A stretch of DNA of 64,000 bases, taken from Blastocatellia bacterium. GTDB taxonomy: Bacteria; Acidobacteriota; Blastocatellia; Pyrinomonadales; Pyrinomonadaceae. Where the stretch lies: contig PMSM01000006.1 in assembly GCA_003168335.1 (NCBI GenBank), positions 186,001 to 250,000 on the forward strand, read 5' to 3'. Positions 1-7,962 of the stretch are shown here, in pieces; the stretch's first letter is position 1, and each line of letters begins with the position of its first letter. The notes under the pieces were generated by a model. The model had not been told where the DNA came from. It saw only the letters and a list, made by a program, of their open reading frames with translations, and did not search any database. The position numbers and the translations under genes were made by a program.

Positions 1-700
1 CAATAGCGCCGCTCTGTGAGGCGCTCGATGGTCGGCTCGAACCAATGACCCCGGTGCCCAAACCGGCAGAGATAACGCGCGTGTATTCGGTCCGCACATG
101 TTGAAAGGTTTCTGTGTCGAAGAAGAGACTGATCTCCAGATCAGAGCTGCCGCGCGGGATATACTTGAGCTCATGAAGCGACTTGCCGTCTATTTTCTTA
201 ATACCGCGGTACTCGAGCTTCGCTTTCTTCTCGGATAAATTCAGCAGCGGCCAGGCATCCGAGAGCGTGCCGCCGACGAGGCCGTCCTTAATAATATTTT
301 GGTGGGTCAGGAGAAAGTCGCCCCAATACCCGTGGACTCCCGGACGCACAAAGCCGACCGTCAAGTCCCGACCATCAAATCCGAACTTCTCCTGGTAACT
401 GTCGGCGTTCTCAAAGCCCAATCCGATCATGTTTTTGTTACCGTCGGAAGCCATGACGGCGCGCCCGCTGAACTTTGCGGTGCCCGGCGAGCGCAAAATG
501 GCAACAACCGTACCGGCGGCGATGCGGCTGTGAACAGATGCGCGCGTTTCGGCTGACCCGATCGAGTCCAGGTGCTTTGCGACGATCTCTTCGGGCTGCA
601 GCTTATCTCCGGCCAGCGAATAGTAAGGTATTACCAGGGCAGTCATAGCCAGCAAGGTGGCGATACATAACCTATAGGTTCGAACGCGACTTTTCTTCAC
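1..700 (-). CDS. Exported LolA-fold-like protein, C-terminus cut by window edge
   Basis: Reading leftward from a GTG at 700, 233 codons stay open and run off the window, so the C-terminus is missing. A GAGGAGAAAA ribosome site a few bases upstream fixes the GTG start. Residues about 5-28 form a signal peptide (hydrophobic core LCIATLLAMTALVIP). The body carries phrases such as LSDAWPLLNL and LEISLFFDTETF that I associate with an uncharacterised acidobacterial exported family resembling outer-membrane lipoprotein-sorting (LolA/LppX fold) proteins. It is probably periplasmic and may bind a lipid or lipoprotein; that role is inference. A protein of similar plan lies at 59693-60397. Confidence 0.6.
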   Translation of the reverse strand, partial: MKKSRVRTYRLCIATLLAMTALVIPYYSLAGDKLQPEEIVAKHLDSIGSAETRASVHSRIAAGTVVAILRSPGTAKFSGRAVMASDGNKNMIGLGFENADSYQEKFGFDGRDLTVGFVRPGVHGYWGDFLLTHQNIIKDGLVGGTLSDAWPLLNLSEKKAKLEYRGIKKIDGKSLHELKYIPRGSSDLEISLFFDTETFQHVRTEYTRVISAGLGTGVIGSSRPSSASQSGAI

Positions 701-802
701 TTTTTTCTCCTCAGATATCAATAGCAACTCCGACTGGAGTGTTTTCCTTATGTCACAAAAGTCTGCCGTGTGCAAGACCGATGGCCAGAAAACTTGCGGT
801 GA

Positions 803-845
803 CGCCGCAAAACAAAAGCGGCGGAACATAACATCCCGCCGCTTC
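803..845 (-). terminator. Rho-independent terminator
   Basis: On the minus strand AGCGGCGG (843-836) pairs with CCGCCGCT (824-817) across an 11-base loop and is followed by TTTTGTTTTG. It lies just downstream of the 867-1529 gene and would end its transcript before the 1-700 gene. Confidence 0.75.
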
Positions 846-866
846 CTTGCTGCCGACTACCTTCTA

Positions 867-1529
867 CTAGTTAGTAATCGTGCCGCTGACTGTCTGACTC
901 CAGGGGCCTGTTTCGCCGCGCGTGCTCACCCAACGCAGCATGTAATAAGCAGTCTTGCCCGCCTGGCTGCCGTCAAACTCCGCCATATAAGGAGTGCGCG
1001 TGTCCGTGGCGAGATATTTCAGCTCGCTCGGATCGGCCGGCGGCGGGCCGTCAATCTTCACCCAGATTTCGCAGCCCTGCACGCCGTCAGGCTTGGCCCG
1101 GCTGGCCGGTGTGAGTTCATCAACGAAAGCAATCGTGTGTTGCAGACGTTGACTGGTGTCGACGGTCGCCACCGGTTTTGTGTCTGGCGCGCCTACGGCC
1201 GTGCGCGTTCCGGACCGCACAGTGATTGCCAGTGAGCTTCGCTGCGCATCGGTGACGGACGGGTTCGTCTGAATTCGCGCGACCAGCGTTCGCGTCAGAT
1301 CTTCGGTTGTGCCGCGCTTGCCGTCTTTCATCGCGCGCGTGCCCCGCGCCTGTGCCTGCATCGCATCGTTCGCTGCCCGCGCCGTGTCGAAATCTGTGGT
1401 GGCCGTTTGCACCGGTGTGATGTCTGCGGCGGTTAAACCCAACGCAGCGCTATTGGCGCTGGCATACGTAATGAAATTCTGTAACCAGTCACTGAATTCA
1501 GCATCTGATCTGGGAATAAAGTCGCTCAT
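867..1529 (-). CDS. Conserved hypothetical protein with C-terminal fibronectin-like segment
   Basis: A 220-residue protein, start chosen at ATG 1529 because AAAGGAG lies seven bases upstream; an ATG 18 bases earlier would include that ribosome site. There is no signal peptide. Residues 1-100 are mostly helical and rich in Ala and Thr (SDFIPRSDAEFSDWLQNF at the N-terminus). The last ~80 residues are β-rich and end TAYYMLRWVSTRGETGPWS, typical of a fibronectin type III-like strand pair. I know similar proteins only as hypotheticals, often met in soil bacteria. Two palindromes sit directly upstream and a terminator downstream, so it is probably transcribed alone. Function unknown. Confidence 0.65.
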   Translation of the reverse strand: MSDFIPRSDAEFSDWLQNFITYASANSAALGLTAADITPVQTATTDFDTARAANDAMQAQARGTRAMKDGKRGTTEDLTRTLVARIQTNPSVTDAQRSSLAITVRSGTRTAVGAPDTKPVATVDTSQRLQHTIAFVDELTPASRAKPDGVQGCEIWVKIDGPPPADPSELKYLATDTRTPYMAEFDGSQAGKTAYYMLRWVSTRGETGPWSQTVSGTITN

Positions 1530-1547
1530 GTTTTTCTCCTTTGTCAT

Positions 1548-1590
1548 GGGAGGACGATCCTCGCGGGGGCGTGGGAGGACTAATCCTCGG
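1548..1590. promoter_or_regulatory. Two tandem palindromes upstream of the 867-1529 gene
   Basis: GGGAGGACGATCCTCG (1548-1563) and GGGAGGACTAATCCTCGG (1573-1590) are near-identical palindromes whose starts are 25 bp apart, beginning 19 bp upstream of the leftward start codon. The arrangement could be a pair of operator sites or two small hairpins in the 5' leader. No regulator is suggested by the neighbours. Confidence 0.45.
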
Positions 1591-1634
1591 GTTGATTAGT
1601 GAGGAAGCAACGGGGCGAGGTCGCTTCCGACCTG

Positions 1635-1928
1635 GAATCTCCCGGGAACGTTCGGCCGTCACCTGGGAACAGATGATCGGTGCTTTGGCCCGGACGGTCC
1701 GTGCTGACTAATTCCGGCACGGTCCGAAGCACGAGTGACGCGTGGCGGGGCACCGCTGATCCGGAGACCGGCACGGGTCATGTGTTGGTGTGTGCGCGTG
1801 TCCCGGGCTTTGGCCCGCACCGTCCGTTGGCCGGGACTTTTCAAACGTTCCTCGGAATAGCTGAACCGTTCCCGGGCACGAATCAGCCGTTATTCGGAAC
1901 AGCTCATCCGTTCCGATTAGGTGCCGCG
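1635..1928. repeat. Degenerate tandem repeat array, 21-bp period, about 14 units
   Basis: Units begin at 1656, 1677, 1698 and every 21 bp to 1908 without a slip. The clearest run is 1824-1928, where units start CCGTT and contain a CCGGGNAC-like core followed by a CTCA-like tail (for example CCGTTCCCGGGCACG at 1866). Older units are heavily diverged but keep the phase. Because 21 is a multiple of three, every frame reads heptapeptides, and the minus strand shows LFRITAD/LFRGTFE-like heptads at 1845-1910. No frame stays open across the whole array and no start or ribosome site is evident. It is a minisatellite or the remains of a heptapeptide-repeat gene. Confidence 0.7.
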
Positions 1929-2104
1929 AAATCGGCCGAAAAGACGACAATTCCGTAGTAACTACCCACCCAGGCTCGTGCTAATTGTTTTTGATTGATT
2001 TGTGGCCACAAGGTCTTTGGATCGTAAGGATCGGGAGTCCCGTAGTTGCTTTCCGGCCGGGGCTTATATCATGTTGCAGTATTGGTGGCAAGAGTTTTTT
2101 GGCA

Positions 2105-2132
2105 GACTGTCGTTTGGCAGACCGATGGCCAG
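2105..2132. repeat. 28-bp imperfect direct repeat, partner at 761-788
   Basis: The 28 bases here match 761-788 at 23 of 28 positions in the same orientation, ending in the shared AGACCGATGGCCAG. The two copies bracket the 867-1529 gene and the 21-bp array. They could be remnants of an insertion or simple dispersed repeats. Confidence 0.4.
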
Positions 2133-2339
2133 TTCAGACTAAAAGAGTACGAGCCCGAACAGCAGCCTCTGATCATGAAGTGGACACGGGATTTACCGCT
2201 CCGAACTGAGAGCAGAAATAACTCCTCAGGATGACAATAGGGTGCGTGCGCCTTAGGTTTTGAATTGCTTGCTCCTTTGTCATCAAGGTGGGACAATCAA
2301 TCCTACTTCACGCGTCTGGTCTGTTCGAAAGGAGTCATC
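2133..2339. other. Non-coding stretch before the 2340 gene
   Basis: Together with 1929-2104 this closes an 800-bp gap with no believable gene. Apart from the array and the direct repeat I see only the GAAAGGAG ribosome site at about 2328-2335 that serves the next gene. Confidence 0.5.
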
Positions 2340-3026
2340 ATGAAGGTTATGCACTTAATTTTCCCAGGGCTGCTCTTGATGGGCACCGCCTCCGCTCAAA
2401 CTTTGTCCAACCCAGCCCCAGCTGATGCCCCAGGCGTGACGGTGGCTCAGTTTCGCTGGCATAGAGAAGTATTCGTCCCCGCGCTTTATGATGACCCAAT
2501 GCGCGTCAACCAGGACCGTGACGAGTTAGAGCGCGACCAGAAAGCCCAAAGGTTAGCGAATATAGAAAGAGCTAAGATGGGAGAAACGGCAATCCCCCTA
2601 CCCACCAAAAAAATTGCCGCAAACACCCCCGTAGGAAGCACTCCCATGGGCACTCCTTTGGGAGATGAGCCAGCCGGAAACCAAAACCTTCCCGCACAAA
2701 GCGATCCGGGAGCTTCCTCGGTTCATTACCTTTACGAAGCTAAAATCAAGAACACCGGAGTGAAGACGATCCGCACTATCGTTTGGGAGTACTCACTCAT
2801 TAATCCGGATACCGAAGTTGAAGTGGGGCGTCACCGGTTCACACGCAACATAACTGTTCGTTCCGGTAAGACCGTGAATCTGGTCGGGCGTTCCACGAAG
2901 CCGCCAACCGGAGTTGTTGAAGTAACGAAATCCGGCAAGGAGTCGCAGAGCAAGTACCACGAGCGCATCGTGATACAGCGCATCGAGTATGATGACGGCA
3001 CCTTCTGGCAGCGCCCTTTGAACTAG
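2340..3026 (+). CDS. Exported protein of unknown function
   Basis: A 228-residue protein from ATG 2340, preceded by GAAAGGAG. Residues 1-19 are a signal peptide ending TASAQ. Residues 25-110 are polar, with the dense charged stretch DRDELERDQKAQRLANIERA. The C-terminal ~100 residues (HYLYEAKIKNTGVKTIRTIVWEY onward) look like an extracellular β-sandwich of the kind used to describe tails such as FxLYD: KNTG, then a strand, then IQRIEYDDGTFWQRP at the end. A decayed fragment with the same ending lies directly downstream. Role unknown; periplasmic or surface location follows from the signal peptide. Confidence 0.65.
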   Translation: MKVMHLIFPGLLLMGTASAQTLSNPAPADAPGVTVAQFRWHREVFVPALYDDPMRVNQDRDELERDQKAQRLANIERAKMGETAIPLPTKKIAANTPVGSTPMGTPLGDEPAGNQNLPAQSDPGASSVHYLYEAKIKNTGVKTIRTIVWEYSLINPDTEVEVGRHRFTRNITVRSGKTVNLVGRSTKPPTGVVEVTKSGKESQSKYHERIVIQRIEYDDGTFWQRPLN

Positions 3027-3050
3027 ACCAGGCCGTAGGCTGCGCGGCGG

Positions 3051-3301
3051 ATGGTTCCTCTTCCCCTGGAAGAGTATGTGCCGCCGGGCAAAGACGGTTT
3101 CGGCGCCCGATTTATTTTCCAGCGCGAACTGAATGGCCAGCCTTTTATTACCAAGGACACCGGCGAGGTTCGTTTTTACGCGGAATATGCGAAGGGCCCA
3201 AAGATCGACCGGCGCTCTAAAGTTGCCGAAAAGGAAAAGAGCACCAGGCCATGATCACCCGGATCGAATATGCCGAGGGCTCTGTCTGGGAGTCGAAGTA
3301 A
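3051..3301 (+). pseudogene. Composite remnant of two exported-protein families
   Basis: From about 3064 to 3230 the DNA closely matches 12158-12325 in the third paralog of the downstream triplet, including a run of more than 40 identical bases around 3145-3185, and encodes EEYVPPGKDGFGARFIF and GEVRFYAEYAKG. After VAEKEK the reading frame changes. A second frame then reads ITRIEYAEGSVWES, which matches the end of the 2340 gene (IQRIEYDDGTFWQ). There is no intact 5' end, no signal peptide and no ribosome site. It is best read as a chimeric gene relic made from the ends of two local families. Confidence 0.7.
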
Positions 3302-3801
3302 TCTGTTTGAGGGGTTGGCTTTGACAATCGGATCGCTTCATGGCGTCGCCTTACCCCCAATCAGCACGTGTCTAAGTTGAATAGGGAAGAACTAACTTCA
3401 ACTTTTAAAGTGTAAACATTCCGGCTCCAGAAGTTTCCCGCCGAGAGCAGGAAATAAGCGCCACGCGCCCCTAAATCTTTAGAGTCTTGACGACCTCTTG
3501 CCACGCCTCCTCGGCGCACTGAGTATCCAAGAATTTGAAATAAAATCCAGAAAAATGTAACCCGGCGCGGCCTCCGGCCCGGAAAGCCAACCAGACGCTA
3601 TGAAACTGCGCGGTTTCGATTTCCGACCGTGATGGCGCGATGTTTGCTTGTTTTCGACCTCAGCATTTTGGCCAAATCGGATTTTCAGCAATCGCTAGTT
3701 AAGTCTTTCCTGTTGGTAAGAGCAACGCAAAGAACTTCAATTAGGAGCTCAGCCGCCGTTTCTGCTGAGTACACCGCAAACCATTTGGAGGAAGCCCCGC
3801 G
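3302..3801. other. 500-bp gap without a recognised feature
   Basis: No believable coding frame, hairpin terminator, RNA gene or repeat was seen. It presumably contains the promoter of the TonB-dependent receptor gene; no convincing -35/-10 pair stood out. GGAGGA at about 3787-3792 is the ribosome site for the ATG at 3802. Confidence 0.45.
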
Positions 3802-6800
3802 ATGAGAAAATATCTGCCGAAGTTTTTGTTTGTTTTTGTGATCCTGGCTATTTGTGGTCTGCCGGTTTTTGGGCAGGTCGTAACTACAGGATCAATCGTA
3901 GGTACGGTTACCGACCCCACTGGGGCTGTCGTGCCTAACGCAACAGTTACTGCTAAGAACAAAGCTACCGGTAAGGAAAGTACTGCCACCACAACCGACA
4001 GCGGGAATTTCAACATTCCCCAGGTATCGGCTGGCGTGTTTACCGTAACGGTGCAGGCGACATCAGGCTTTAAGAAGTCCCAGGTAACCGATGTCAAGGT
4101 CGACGTCGGCACGCCGGCGTCGGTCAAGGTCGTGCTTGAACTGGGCAATCCCCAGGAGACAGTCACAGTCGTCGGCGGCGGCGAGTTGATCCAGACCCAG
4201 AGCGCTACCATCGGCACGACGCTCACCGGTCGCCAGATCACCGATATTCCTACGGCGTCACGCAACGCTTTGGATCTGGTGTTGGCGCTACCCGGAACCT
4301 CGACAGTTGGACGTCCGCGGCAGTCGTCAGTCAATGGGCTTCCCAAGGGCGCGCTGAATATCTCGCTCGATGGCATCAATGTCCAGGACAACCTGTTAAA
4401 ATCGAACGACGGGTTCTTCACTTACATTACACCGCGCACGGACGCCATCAGTGAAGTTACCGTTTCCAGTTCCAACCCCGGCGCCGAAAGTTCCGGCGAA
4501 GGTGCGTTTCAGATCAAATTCGTCACCCAAGGCGGCACCAACGGCTATCACGGTGGCGGTTACTGGTATTACCGCAGTCCGGGACTCAATGCCAACTACT
4601 GGTTCAATAATAATACCCTGAAACCCGATCCGACAACGGGTAGGGCCCCGCGAACCGATGTCATCCTGAATCAGCCGGGCTTTAAGATTGGCGGGCCAAT
4701 CTCGATCCCGAAACTGTTCAATGGAAAAGACCGGGCCTTCTTCTTCGTAAACTACGAAGAGTATCGCTTGCCTGAGGCTACTCTGCGCACCAGGACCGTT
4801 TTGAGCGCAGCGGCTCAGGCTGGAACCTATCAGTTTTTCTCCGCAACCAACGTTGGGTCTACGGGCCTTAACACTGCGCTTAACACCACCTGCGCGACGG
4901 CCCCGGCGAATTCACCTTCGGCCTTTCTTTGCGGCACGAGTGTTTATGCCAGGGCAGGGGCAGCCGGGCTTATTTCGACTCCGGACCCGACGATTGGCAC
5001 CTTGCTCACGCAAATTCGCAGCGCCATCCCCGGCTCAGTCGCCACCGGCGATCCCAACCTTGAGAACAGCACCTTTATTAATCACGGCGGTCAAACTCGC
5101 CGGTTCCCGACCGTGCGGTTCGACTTCAACCTGACCAAGAAACATCACCTCCAGAACGTTTGGAACTACCAGGCGTATAGCGGCATCGTGGACTTTCTGA
5201 ACAGCGTCGACCCAGCGTTTCCGGGCTTCCCGAACCACGGTTCGCAAACTTCAATCCGCTTCTCGGATGCAATAGCCTGGCGTTGGACGATCAGCAACAA
5301 TATCGTTAACGAAGCGACTTACGGAATCACCGGCGGTACCGTTCTGTTCTTCGGCGAAGTTGGTCCTTCGCAGTTCGCCAACCAGGGTGGTTACAGCCTG
5401 GGCATCGGTACGGCCGGTATTACCAGCGCGACCGTCACCACTGGTCCGCAACGACGCAATAGTCCGGTGCGCGAGTTCGCTGACAATCTGAGTTGGGTCA
5501 GGGGCAATCACTCACTCAGCTTTGGAGCCACTGCTACCAGAATCGGCTACTGGCAGCAATTGTCCTCCCCGGTTGTATCGAGCCCGGTCTTCACGGCTTC
5601 AACTCTCGACCCGGCGCCCACCGTGGCGTTCAGTAGCCTTCCCTCGGCCGCGGCGACTGGTGCGCAAAACCTTTACGATGTGTTGGCAGGGCGCATGACC
5701 GCGCTTAACGCCACGTCGCGACTGAGTGAGACCACTAATAACTACACATACCTTGGATCTCTCATCAGCCGCGCACATTCGTTTGAGTGGGGACTGTTTG
5801 GACAAGACAACTGGCGCTTTCGTCCAAACATTACCTTAACGTTTGGCTTACGCTACGAGAGACAAGCTGCAATTCAAGCCGACAACAACACCTTTGCCGC
5901 AGTATCATATGCCGGTCTATTTGGCCCGTCAGGTACCGGAAATCTCTTCCAGCCAGGCACGTTGACAGGTAGTCCATCGGCCTACACCCTTTTCGCGCCG
6001 GGCACCCCGGCCTATGCCGGAACGGGGATTCTTTTGCCGAGCTTTGGCTTTACCTACAGTCCGAATTTCACCAAGGGTCTTCTGCACAGGTTGAGCGGCG
6101 GTTCTGGACAGACAGTATTGCGCGGTGGCTTCTCGATGGCTTCTGTCCGCGAAGGTACAGGGGTCTTCACGGGTGTTGTCGGTGCTAATCCGGGTGGGGC
6201 ACTTTCCGCCAACGAAAGCTTGACCCTGGGCAACCTACCGGTCGGCACGTATCTCCGTCAGGGGCCGTTTGCCCAGCCGGCAGCCTGCACCAGCCCAGGG
6301 CTTCCCGTGGGCTGCGTCCCGACTACGCCAACCTTTCCCAACAATGGTCTAATTACGGATTCGGTCAACGCTTTCGACCCGAATCTTAAGATTGGCTATG
6401 TTGAGTCGTGGTCGCTTGGCATCCAACGCGAAATCAAGCGGGACAATGTGATTGAGATTCGTTACGTCGGCAATCGCGGCCACAGGCTGTGGCGGCAAGA
6501 GGACCTCAACGAACTTAATATCATTGAGAACGGGGTTGGGGCCGAATGGGCACTAGCCCAGCAGAACCTGCTGGCTAACATTGCCGCCGGACGCGGACTT
6601 CAGTTCCGGTATCAAGGGCCGGGCACCGGTACGGTCCCGCTGCCAATTGCGTTCGGGTATTTTCAGAACTCCGCTCTAGCCAATGCCTCGAACTGCACGA
6701 CCATAGCGACCTGCAATACGCTATACAACAGCACTAACTTTGCCAGCACGACCTTCACCAACACGATGAATCCACTCAATGCTAACCCGATTCTTTATGG

Positions 6801-7872
6801 GTTCAACCTGGCGGGTACGGCGTTCGAGAGTCGGAGAACGCCCGTTGGCCAGGCTTGCTACGGCGTTGCGAGTTGCACGGGTACTGGTCTATTCCCGTAC
6901 AACATGTTCGCCGTCAATCCCGCCAAGCGCGGTGATGTGTTCGTAGTCAATAACACCGGCGAGTCATGGTACGATGCCGTCACCGTGGAATTCCGCCGGC
7001 GCTTCTCCAGAGGTTTGTTGGTTCAATCCAGCTACACCTTTGGCAAGGCGCTGTCGAATATGTATGCCAGCAGCTCTTCGGTATTCGATCAGCCCGCCAC
7101 GCTGCGGAATCAATCGCTGAAGAAGACCTTCACGCCGTTTGACATCCGACAAGGCTTCAAGACCAACTTCATTTACGAGCTACCCGTTGGCAAAGGACAG
7201 ACATTCATGGGCAACGCCAATGGATGGCTCGACAAGGTTGTTGGCGGCTGGGGAGTTAACGGCAACATCCGCATCCAAAGCGGTATCCCGTTCAACTTCG
7301 CCGGGGGCAACGGGATACTTGGACTTGCTGGTAACCTCCAGAACACGGGCAATGTCCAGTTGGTGGGGATGACGTACAAGGATCTGCAAAACGCCGTAGG
7401 CGTTTACCGAGATCCTGACGGCTTCGTCTATCTCTTACCGAAAGACATTCGCGATAACACCGTCAAGGCATTCAACGTGTCGATTGGCGCCACCGGTGCT
7501 TCCTACACTCTGGGTGCGCCGACCGGACGTTTCATCGCACCGCCGGGATTCGGCAATTGCGCCGAGGCCTATGTCGGCCAATGCGGCTACGCCAACATGG
7601 TCCTGCATGGACCGCGTTTCACCCGTTTCGACTTGAGCATTGTCAAGAAGATCCGGTTCACCGAGAACATCAACCTTGAAATGCGCCTCGAGATGCTGAA
7701 CGCTTTCAACAACATCAACTTCCAACCAGGGGCTGCCGCTAACGATGTGAATACCCTGGGAAGTACCACCTCAGCGGCATTTTCCCGCATCACAGCCGCC
7801 TACCAGGATCTTTCAACTACGAACGATCCCGGCGGCCGTGTCGGACAACTTGTACTTCGGCTCAACTTCTAA
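3802..7872 (+). CDS. TonB-dependent receptor with carboxypeptidase-regulatory-like domain
   Basis: A 1356-residue outer-membrane protein. Residues 1-24 are a signal peptide ending PVFG. Residues about 27-105 are a carboxypeptidase-regulatory-like β-sandwich (GSIVGTVTDPTGAVVPNATV). Residues about 115-235 form the plug (IPTASRNALDLVLALPG, then SLDGINVQDN). The rest is a long β-barrel ending LVLRLNF, with the terminal Phe expected for BAM-dependent insertion. No clear TonB box was seen. This Oar-like layout is strongly expanded in Acidobacteria, and such receptors import large or polymeric nutrients with TonB energy. The substrate is not predictable. The gene is monocistronic, with a strong terminator after it. 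Confidence 0.93.
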   Translation: MRKYLPKFLFVFVILAICGLPVFGQVVTTGSIVGTVTDPTGAVVPNATVTAKNKATGKESTATTTDSGNFNIPQVSAGVFTVTVQATSGFKKSQVTDVKVDVGTPASVKVVLELGNPQETVTVVGGGELIQTQSATIGTTLTGRQITDIPTASRNALDLVLALPGTSTVGRPRQSSVNGLPKGALNISLDGINVQDNLLKSNDGFFTYITPRTDAISEVTVSSSNPGAESSGEGAFQIKFVTQGGTNGYHGGGYWYYRSPGLNANYWFNNNTLKPDPTTGRAPRTDVILNQPGFKIGGPISIPKLFNGKDRAFFFVNYEEYRLPEATLRTRTVLSAAAQAGTYQFFSATNVGSTGLNTALNTTCATAPANSPSAFLCGTSVYARAGAAGLISTPDPTIGTLLTQIRSAIPGSVATGDPNLENSTFINHGGQTRRFPTVRFDFNLTKKHHLQNVWNYQAYSGIVDFLNSVDPAFPGFPNHGSQTSIRFSDAIAWRWTISNNIVNEATYGITGGTVLFFGEVGPSQFANQGGYSLGIGTAGITSATVTTGPQRRNSPVREFADNLSWVRGNHSLSFGATATRIGYWQQLSSPVVSSPVFTASTLDPAPTVAFSSLPSAAATGAQNLYDVLAGRMTALNATSRLSETTNNYTYLGSLISRAHSFEWGLFGQDNWRFRPNITLTFGLRYERQAAIQADNNTFAAVSYAGLFGPSGTGNLFQPGTLTGSPSAYTLFAPGTPAYAGTGILLPSFGFTYSPNFTKGLLHRLSGGSGQTVLRGGFSMASVREGTGVFTGVVGANPGGALSANESLTLGNLPVGTYLRQGPFAQPAACTSPGLPVGCVPTTPTFPNNGLITDSVNAFDPNLKIGYVESWSLGIQREIKRDNVIEIRYVGNRGHRLWRQEDLNELNIIENGVGAEWALAQQNLLANIAAGRGLQFRYQGPGTGTVPLPIAFGYFQNSALANASNCTTIATCNTLYNSTNFASTTFTNTMNPLNANPILYGFNLAGTAFESRRTPVGQACYGVASCTGTGLFPYNMFAVNPAKRGDVFVVNNTGESWYDAVTVEFRRRFSRGLLVQSSYTFGKALSNMYASSSSVFDQPATLRNQSLKKTFTPFDIRQGFKTNFIYELPVGKGQTFMGNANGWLDKVVGGWGVNGNIRIQSGIPFNFAGGNGILGLAGNLQNTGNVQLVGMTYKDLQNAVGVYRDPDGFVYLLPKDIRDNTVKAFNVSIGATGASYTLGAPTGRFIAPPGFGNCAEAYVGQCGYANMVLHGPRFTRFDLSIVKKIRFTENINLEMRLEMLNAFNNINFQPGAAANDVNTLGSTTSAAFSRITAAYQDLSTTNDPGGRVGQLVLRLNF

Positions 7873-7894
7873 AACGGAAGTTGGCCTTCAATAC

Positions 7895-7938
7895 CTGAGG
7901 AGAGCAGGCCGCCTGCTCTCCTCAGTGTTTCTTTTTTT
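7895..7938 (+). terminator. Strong Rho-independent terminator
   Basis: A perfect 13-bp stem (CTGAGGAGAGCAG at 7895-7907 with its complement at 7913-7925), a five-base loop GCCGC and the tail TGTTTCTTTTTTT. It ends transcription of the receptor gene. Confidence 0.92.
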
Positions 7939-7962
7939 CTCGATTTCCCAGCCCCAAATGCC

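Noticed and set aside
1635-1928. CRISPR array
   Set aside because: Units are contiguous 21-mers without distinct spacers, and no cas genes are near.
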